A stretch of DNA of 64,000 bases from contig JALJCQ010000018.1 of NCBI GenBank assembly GCA_023091665.1, positions 248,001-312,000 of the forward strand. The letters run 5' to 3'. The position numbers and the translations under genes were made by a program. The stretch comes from Pythium myriotylum (taxonomy: Eukaryota; Oomycota; Peronosporomycetes; Pythiales; Pythiaceae). This document shows positions 57,779 to 64,000 of this stretch, piece after piece. A model generated the notes under the pieces. It searched no databases and was not told the origin of the DNA. It saw only the letters and a list, made by a program, of their open reading frames with translations. Within the stretch, counting starts at the first letter, position 1. Every line of letters starts with the position of its first letter.

Positions 57779-58606
57779 TTAAACAAACTTGACGCCAGGC
57801 GCGTTGGCCGTGATCCAGTCGGCGACCTTGGCGATGCGGCCGAACACGACCGGCTTGCCGTCGAGTCCGCACGAGTTCGGGTAGCCCCAGCTCACGACGC
57901 CGAGCGAGACGTCGCCTCCCGGTCGCTCGAGCACGAGCGGACCGCCCGAGTCGCCGAAGCACGCGCCCGTGTTCTTGGCACCGCCGGCACAGACCATGGA
58001 GTCGTCGAGCGGCGAAAGGCCGGCGGCCTTGCAGGCGGCGTCCGAGACGACCGGGCCGTCGCCACGCAGCAGCACGTTGGAGGCAGCACCCGTCGGGTAG
58101 CCCGTGCGTCCCCAGCCGATGGTGGTCGCGGTCTGGCCCACGACGGTCGATGGGTCGGCGCGCAGCAGCGCCACGGGCGTGACGTTGACCGCGGGCGTCG
58201 CGAGCTCGAGCACGAGGAAGTCGTACGTGGCCGCGTTGTCGTCCGGCTCGGCGTACTTGGGGTGGCGGGTCTCCTTGGAGACGCGGATCTGCTGGCCGTC
58301 GCGCGAGCCCGTGCGGTAGTGCGTGGCGACCGAGACGTAGTTGACGCCGGCGCAGTGGCCCGCGCTGAGCACGTGGCGCGGCGTGATGAGCGCGCCGCCG
58401 CAGAACGAGCCGCCCGTGGCGGTCGAGCGCAGGCCGGCGAGGTAGAGCTTGTCGCCGATGGGCACTTCCTTGCCGCTGAGGATGAGCGGCTGGATGTCGG
58501 CGGCCTGCTGGTCGAGCACGTCGTCGCCGAGCGCCTTGTTGACGCGGTAGGCCGAGGGCGTGGCGACGAGCGCGGCGAGCGCGAGCACAGCAGCAGCGAA
58601 CTTCAT
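57779..58606 (-). CDS. Secreted S1 serine protease, non-trypsin pocket
   Basis: 275 residues from the ATG at 58606 (signal MKFAAAVLALAALVATPSA). A short propeptide leads to ILSG at 42-45. Triad His84 (LSAGHC), Asp129 (TYDFLVL), Ser220 (GDSGGP) intact; Gly214 replaces the trypsin pocket Asp. It shares KEVPIGDKLYLAGLRSTATG and ATHYRTGSRDGQQIRV with glucanase-inhibitor-type proteins, but unlike those keeps its triad. It is much more GC-rich at third codon positions than the gene at 55672, which gives a 340-codon open frame on the opposite strand. Confidence 0.92.
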   Translation of the reverse strand: MKFAAAVLALAALVATPSAYRVNKALGDDVLDQQAADIQPLILSGKEVPIGDKLYLAGLRSTATGGSFCGGALITPRHVLSAGHCAGVNYVSVATHYRTGSRDGQQIRVSKETRHPKYAEPDDNAATYDFLVLELATPAVNVTPVALLRADPSTVVGQTATTIGWGRTGYPTGAASNVLLRGDGPVVSDAACKAAGLSPLDDSMVCAGGAKNTGACFGDSGGPLVLERPGGDVSLGVVSWGYPNSCGLDGKPVVFGRIAKVADWITANAPGVKFV

Positions 58607-59175
58607 GGGCACTTGAGCGGGAGACGGCGGATTCGCGAGTGGCGCGGCGCGATTTCGAGCGAGAGAAGGCCCGCTGAGGAGCCACCGAGTGCGCGAGGGG
58701 CGAGGCATCTGAGAACGCACCGAGTGCGCGCGCGCGCCACCCATTGAAGGCGGCGGGAGACCTTCCACTCTGGCGATCTTGGGGCATCTGATTACAACCG
58801 TAGATGAGCTTGAAGCTAGGTCACTGGACAAGGTGAGATTAGGTTGGCTTGGTCTCTGCGCTACGATTGGCTTAGGCTCGTTCATCTGAAGTACCGTACT
58901 AAAATACCTTAAGGCTAATGTACTAAAAGGATGTGTGTGTGCTGAAATCTGTTTCCAACAGAGGGAGACAGTGATTAAAACACTTCTGTGTTTTGCCACT
59001 TTTCAGCCAATCAGATCGCTCGGTTTGCACCCACCAACAGTCATGCTATCGGAATGATGGTCTTTCCGTCGCGAGTGATGGTCGCCCACGTCACTCTCTG
59101 GAGCTCCTCTCACGGGCGCAACCAAGTTCAGCGAAACCTCCCCCTGTGGGTCTCTCCGCTTTCTCTTGCGGCGCG

Positions 59176-61293
59176 ATGGGAGGGGACAGCGCGGCTGCCG
59201 ACGGCCTGTCTCACCCGACGCGCCACCACTCGCTGCGCGCGCTGCGCGTCTCGGCGCTCTCGGCCGATAACCAGAGCCGAAGTTACCACCGCGCGACCAT
59301 GCTGCTCGACGACGACCGCCGATTCGTGCAGCTGCAGCGCGCCGACCGCGCTGCGGGACTCGTAGCGCGCTCGAACGAGTCGCTGCGCATCGGCTTTCGC
59401 CGCCTGCGACGCGCGGTCGTGAACGCCGGCAAGTCCTCGGTGCCGCAAGGCGCGGCCGTCTCCGCGCTCTCGAAACGCGTCTCGACCTCGGTGGCGACGA
59501 CCACGACCTTTTACAAATCGAATCTTGTCGTGTTCTACAAGGAAGTGCTCTGCGGACTCGCCGCGACGCTGCTCATGATCCCCGAGACCATCGCGTTCAG
59601 CTACGTCGCCAACCTCGACCCGATCAAGGGTCTCTACGCCACGGGCTTCTTCGGACTCATCATCGGCTTTCTTGGAGGCGTGCCGTCCACGGTCGCCGGT
59701 GCGGCCGGTGCTCTCGCGGTGGTCATGCCGCAGCTCACGAGCGCCACTGGCACGCTGAGCCACCTCACGTACGACGAACGCATCCAGCACCTCTTCGTGG
59801 CCATCTTTCTCGCCGGGTGCCTCCAGTTGCTCTTTGGAATCTTCGAGCTTTCAAGATTCTTCTCGATGATTCCTCGCACCGCCCACATCGGTTTCCTCAA
59901 TGGACTCGCCATCATGATGTTCATCTCCCAGAAGACAACCTTCGAGGTGTGCACGCTCACGGACGGCACTCGCTTCGGCGTCTGCGAGCAGCAAGGCCAT
60001 CTCACGTGGATGAGTCTGAGCCACGGCAAGACCTGGACGACCGTCTTCACGGTGGCGTTCACCGTGCTGATCATGCACTTCTGGCCGCGTGTCCCACGTG
60101 TCGGTCGCATCATCCCACCGACACTTGTGGTCGCTTTGGTTGGTGTGGGCTTTGAGCACGGCATTAACCGGCCTCTACTGGGCTACGACGTCCGCACGAT
60201 CGGAGACACGTCCCCGTTGTCCGGCTCGTTCCCATCGTTCCACTTCCCACGCTTCAGTGACGTCGACAACTGGTCGGCAGTGATTTCGTGCGCGGCGAGT
60301 CTCGCAATGGTCGGAATCTTCGAGTCCATTATGACTCTCCAAGCCGTGGTGGATCTGCACAAGACGCAGCTCTCTCGTTCGGCCTGTCGCCGCGAGTGTG
60401 TCGCCAACGGGATCGGCAACGTCGTCTGTGGCCTGTTCAGTGCCATGGGCGGCTGCTCCATGATCGGCCAGTCGACGGGGAACGTTCTCAACGGCGCGCA
60501 GCACCGCCTCTCAGCCGTCGTCATGGGGTTCATGATGTTCATGATCATTCTCTTCGGCAGTTCCGTGATCGAGCTCGTGCCTGTGGCCTGCTTGACCGGC
60601 ATCCTCTTCGTGATTATCGCCCACACTTTCTACTGGCCATCGTTGCAACTTGTGTTCCGCCTCAAGATCGCCGACGCCTTCGCGATCGTGCTCGTGACGA
60701 CGCTGGCCGCAGTCATCAACCTCGCGGTCGCCGTCGTCGCCGGCGTGGTTTGGCAATCGCTCGTCAACGGCTGGACGAGCGGCCAGCAAATCTTTTCGCG
60801 CACTTCGACCGAAATGATCGAGGTGGCGGAACTGGACGACGATTCGTGTGAGGCCGGGGAGCGCTCCACTCGCGAGGTCGAGGCGAAGGTCTACCACGTG
60901 CGAGGCACTCTACTCTACTCGTCGGTCATGGCATTCCGATCGTTCTTCAACTTTGAAGAGGAGGCGGAAGTCATCATCGTTGACCTCCGAGAATGCCATT
61001 TCGCGGATTTCTCGGCAGTGGCGGCGCTGAAAGAGGCCGCCACGCGGTACCACGAGCACGGCAAGACGCTTGTTGCCCGACACTTGGACCCACACGCCGT
61101 TGATCTCGTGCTCCACCGCGACATCGGTTGGGAACTCGTGGATCAAGTGCTCATGCTCAAGAAAGAGACCGTGCTTGTGGACGTGACCTCGGTGCACTTT
61201 CCAAGCACCCCGATGGGAGACGCACCGCGCGAGATGATCTTCTCGCCGCGCAGCCCAGTCGGTGCCACACCCTACCACGTTATTCAAGAGTAG
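59176..61293 (+). CDS. SulP/SLC26-family anion transporter with STAS domain
   Basis: 705 residues from the ATG at 59176 (MGGDSAAADG); the frame is open to 58993, but only with a TTG start. A cytosolic N-terminus precedes a transport core (about 120-540) containing the SulP hallmark PETIAFSYVANLDPIKGLYA and a GGCSMIGQSTGNVLNGAQHR stretch typical of the family's later helices. The C-terminal STAS domain (about 575-690) includes VIIVDLRECHFADFSAVAAL. SulP proteins move sulfate, bicarbonate or other anions with H+ or Na+. The substrate cannot be read from the sequence. The neighbouring protease is divergent, 569 bases away. Confidence 0.92.
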   Translation: MGGDSAAADGLSHPTRHHSLRALRVSALSADNQSRSYHRATMLLDDDRRFVQLQRADRAAGLVARSNESLRIGFRRLRRAVVNAGKSSVPQGAAVSALSKRVSTSVATTTTFYKSNLVVFYKEVLCGLAATLLMIPETIAFSYVANLDPIKGLYATGFFGLIIGFLGGVPSTVAGAAGALAVVMPQLTSATGTLSHLTYDERIQHLFVAIFLAGCLQLLFGIFELSRFFSMIPRTAHIGFLNGLAIMMFISQKTTFEVCTLTDGTRFGVCEQQGHLTWMSLSHGKTWTTVFTVAFTVLIMHFWPRVPRVGRIIPPTLVVALVGVGFEHGINRPLLGYDVRTIGDTSPLSGSFPSFHFPRFSDVDNWSAVISCAASLAMVGIFESIMTLQAVVDLHKTQLSRSACRRECVANGIGNVVCGLFSAMGGCSMIGQSTGNVLNGAQHRLSAVVMGFMMFMIILFGSSVIELVPVACLTGILFVIIAHTFYWPSLQLVFRLKIADAFAIVLVTTLAAVINLAVAVVAGVVWQSLVNGWTSGQQIFSRTSTEMIEVAELDDDSCEAGERSTREVEAKVYHVRGTLLYSSVMAFRSFFNFEEEAEVIIVDLRECHFADFSAVAALKEAATRYHEHGKTLVARHLDPHAVDLVLHRDIGWELVDQVLMLKKETVLVDVTSVHFPSTPMGDAPREMIFSPRSPVGATPYHVIQE

Positions 61294-61972
61294 AAGATCT
61301 AATGTTGCATTCGTTGCATTGTATTGTGCATGTTAACTTCATGTGACCGTCCAAATCACATCGCACATGCACGCTTCGTGCAGTTGTTTGGTTTGGACAG
61401 TCGATTCCGCATGGACTTCATAAACACACTTTGAAAACTTCATTGCTCGTTCGTATCCACGCGCTCATTCTTCCCCTGAAGTTTGGAAACACGAAGACCT
61501 CAACCCCTTTGCAGTTTCTTGTCGTGCTTCCTCGATTCGCCAAGATTCGCGGCGCGAGAAGATTCAAAGGCCCCAGCACTCGCTGTCAAGTACTGTAAGA
61601 TACTTGTCCACCACTGCAGCAGCACCGCTATGCTGAATCTGGCACTTTTATGCGCAGGGTGAAGAAGATCAAGTCAGCGATCTGATCGCGAGAAGATCGA
61701 TCAATCAATCGAGCGCCCGCGACCGCTCCATGGCAAAAAGGAGAGCTCCACACGCTTTCAAGATGTCGAGCTGATGACAAATCGTAGTGCGGGAGATTCT
61801 TGAACCTGAGTCTCTTGAATGCAACACAAAGCACGCGAAGCCGTTTGGAGAGGTCTTTCAGACTGGACGTAGTCTCTCTCCGCTCGCTCCTGCCCGAGAA
61901 CGAACATTCGTGCTATCACTTGTTGGCCATTCCTGTATTCTCCTCGAAGCAATCACGTCGTCTCAAGCTGTC
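61294..61972. other. Spacer upstream of the NLP gene
   Basis: About 0.68 kb. The open frame of the NLP gene extends back to 61787, but the upstream part has no signal-peptide character. No separate gene is supported. Confidence 0.5.
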
Positions 61973-62689
61973 ATGGTCCGCATGATCGCTATCCTCTTCG
62001 CTTCTATCGCCAGTGTGCTTGCGATTGCCGACGGAGCCGTCGTGGCCCATGACTCGCTGCCCGTGTGGGCACAACCGACACCAGCGGATAACACGCAGAA
62101 CCTGGCCGTTCGATTCAAGCCACTGCTTGACATCGTCAATGGATGCCAGCCATATCCAGCCGTCGACGCCTCGGGCAACACGAGCGGCGGTCTCAACCCT
62201 TCTGGTTCACCGAGCGCTGGATGCGCCGACAAGAACAAGGCCCAGATCTACTCGCGCTCGGGCACCTACAACGGCAAGTACGCCATCATGTACGCGTGGT
62301 ACATGCCCAAGGACTCGCCGAGCACGGGTCTGGGCCACCGACACGAGTGGGAGAACGTCGTGGTCTGGCTCGACAGCAACAACGTCGCGTCGGCCAAGAT
62401 CGTCGCAGCCGCTGCATCAGCGCACGGCAACTACAAGAAGTCGTATCCCATCAGTACGAACTACCTGGCCAACAGCGGGCTCAGCACCAAGATCGACTAC
62501 AAGTCGACGTGGCCCGTGAACCACGAGCTGGGCTTCACGACTACGACTGGAGCGTCGCAGCCTCTCATCCAGTGGGAGCAGATGAGCCAGGCGGCGCGTA
62601 ATGCACTCGAGACGACCGACTTTGGCGACGCGACCGTGCCGTTCAAGAGCAACTTCCAAACAAACCTCGCGAGTGCCTACTACTTGTGA
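61973..62689 (+). CDS. NLP (necrosis- and ethylene-inducing-like) secreted protein, intact
   Basis: 238 residues, ATG at 61973. A signal peptide (about 1-19) is followed by the NPP1 domain. The hallmark heptapeptide GHRHEWE is at 121-127, and Cys58 and Cys84 match the conserved pair of type 1 NLPs. The length is typical. In the family, cytolytic members bind plant sphingolipids and damage the membranes of dicot cells; others are non-cytolytic, and the sequence alone does not decide which. A second, broken copy follows in the same orientation. Confidence 0.92.
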   Translation: MVRMIAILFASIASVLAIADGAVVAHDSLPVWAQPTPADNTQNLAVRFKPLLDIVNGCQPYPAVDASGNTSGGLNPSGSPSAGCADKNKAQIYSRSGTYNGKYAIMYAWYMPKDSPSTGLGHRHEWENVVVWLDSNNVASAKIVAAAASAHGNYKKSYPISTNYLANSGLSTKIDYKSTWPVNHELGFTTTTGASQPLIQWEQMSQAARNALETTDFGDATVPFKSNFQTNLASAYYL

Positions 62690-63383
62690 TCGAGGAGCTC
62701 CTTGCGTACTGAAATAAACAGGTCGGTGTTGAAGTTTTGTTGATCCCACTGTGAAGATTCTTCAGAAGAGAGGGCAGCTGACTTGAACGGAGATGGGCTC
62801 TGTTCTTTCCACCCCGCTTGTCAAAGGAGCAGCGTTCGGTCGTTTTGTTAGATGCCCCAGCGCCAACGTCCTGTACTTGTGTACCTACAGGGCAGATTTT
62901 CTCGGCCAAGATCGCTGGGCCGTTGCGTGGGAGTCTTCTTTGACTTCTCTCGCGTCTGCTGCGTGACTAGCTAACGACAAAAAGTTCAGAATGCTGTCTC
63001 GTCGGGACGGATCGACTGATTGAACACACCGACCTTCTCGCGTCCTAGAGCCGGACAGAGACGGTGGTCGAGCGGATTGTAATGATGATAATGCGAGTGA
63101 GGTCTATTGAGTTCATCCTGTGAAACCAATGAGCGAACCGAGTGAGGCTCATGGCAATCATTGCGACAGAGCTGCATGTGTTGATGATGGCGATGATGAC
63201 GACGATGAAGGCTATCGAGGTCTACAAGGCTGTGCGTGTTGAGTCCGACGCGCCGAGTGGCGATTTCCAGGCGTCCATTATCGCCCGATAGAATCCCTCA
63301 ATGGCTGGGACGCCATCCTGCCCTTGACGACCAACGTTTCGCCATCTTGGTCCTCCGAGTCCACTTGATAATATCTCTCGAAG
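62690..63383. other. Spacer between the two NLP copies
   Basis: About 0.69 kb. A GATGATGG-type microsatellite lies at about 63181-63210. No gene is supported. Confidence 0.5.
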
Positions 63384-64000
63384 ATGAAACTCCTACTCTC
63401 ACTCACAACACTTTTCGCGGCCTCGACCCACGCCGCCATTGTGAAACACAACTCGATCCCCGTGTGGCCCGAACCAGTGCCCTCGAACGACGCTCAGGCC
63501 CTCGCCGTGCTCTTCAAGCCAACACTGAATGTCGTCAACGGCTGCCAGCCCTACCCGGCCGTGGACGCCGACGGCAACACCAGTGGAGGACTCAAAACCA
63601 CGGGGCCATCGAACGGAGACTGCAACGACAAGAGCAAGGCTCAGGTCTACGGGCGAGCGGGGTTCTACAAGGACGCGTACGCAATCATGTACGCCTGGTT
63701 CATGCCCAAGGACCCGCCGAGCCCCGGCCTCGGCCACCGCTTTTCGACTGGGAGAACGCCGTGGTGTGGCTCGACAGCAACGACAACGCGACAGCCAAGA
63801 TCATCGCGATCGCGGCGTCGGCCCACGGAGACTACAAAAAGTCGTACCCGCCGAATGCCAACTACGTGGCCGATGTCCGCACGTCCAAGATCGAGTACAA
63901 GTCGACTTGGCCCATGAACCATGCATTGGGCTTCACTTCGACTCTCGGCAGGAAGCAGCCACTCATCCAATGGGAGCAGCTCACGCAGGCCGCGCGAGAC
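63384..64000 (+). pseudogene. NLP copy broken in its heptapeptide and cut by the window end
   Basis: ATG at 63384 with a signal peptide and a normal first half of the NPP1 domain, including the NGCQPYPAVDADGNTSGG element shared with the intact gene. At about 63740, inside the conserved heptapeptide after its Gly-His-Arg, a net one-frame shift occurs and the next motif residues are lost. The original frame then runs into unrelated Arg/Ser-rich sequence ending at 63917. NLP-like coding sequence persists in another frame to the window end, so the break is recent or an error. The 3' end is outside the window. Confidence 0.8.

Noticed and set aside
57725..58747. 340-codon plus-strand frame over the protease at 57779-58606
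   Set aside because: Strong GC bias at third codon positions keeps the opposite strand open. The sense strand has signal peptide, triad and fold.
1..64000. CRISPR arrays, rRNA, tRNA or bacterial operon signals
   Set aside because: No regular spacer-repeat pattern, no recognisable tRNA cloverleaf or rRNA segment, and gene structure is eukaryotic.

Overview
The window reads as nuclear DNA of a plant-pathogenic oomycete, most likely Phytophthora or a close relative. The grounds are GC-rich, mostly intronless genes with rare 50-75 bp GT-AG introns, core promoters resembling the oomycete Inr+FPR element, and the gene content. That content is secreted S1 proteases related to glucanase-inhibitor proteins, a KRE6/SKN1-type GH16 protein, NLP (necrosis-inducing-like) genes, a SulP transporter and a very large cyclopropane-fatty-acid-synthase fusion. 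No species call is possible from the sequence alone.

Layout. (1) 1-12.9 kb is a large palindrome. A trypsin gene and two tandem bZIP-like/START-like paralogs on the left are mirrored by two bZIP-like paralogs and a trypsin gene on the right, around a single KRE6-like GH16 gene. The outer 2.84 kb of the arms are nearly identical. The inner parts are much older and more diverged. One bZIP-like copy is frameshifted. (2) 12.9-44.9 kb is an array of twelve relatives of a family I cannot name, plus one SUMO-motif/coiled-coil gene that may belong with them. The relatives carry one to five copies of an approximately 80-residue Myb/SANT-like (trihelix/MADF-like) module. In most, a coiled coil follows, ending in a shared C-terminal motif around R-x2-E-[FYW]-x2-L-[ML]. 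Several members are broken or decaying. Two tandem multi-membrane-span genes sit inside the array at 27-31 kb. (3) 45.4-58.6 kb holds five further secreted S1 proteases and one protease pseudogene. Between them lies a 1388-residue protein that joins an FAD amine oxidase, a cyclopropane-fatty-acid synthase and a DUF1365 domain. (4) 59-64 kb holds a SulP anion transporter with a STAS domain, one intact NLP gene and one broken NLP copy running off the window.

How they fit together. The secreted proteases and NLPs are apoplastic-type products, the GH16 protein is likely a beta-glucan/cell-wall factor, and the fusion is a membrane-lipid-modifying enzyme. The Myb/SANT-like coiled-coil array looks like an expanding nuclear or chromatin-associated family under birth-and-death evolution. 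It is the best candidate for something undescribed. All homology statements come from reading motifs; no database search was run.
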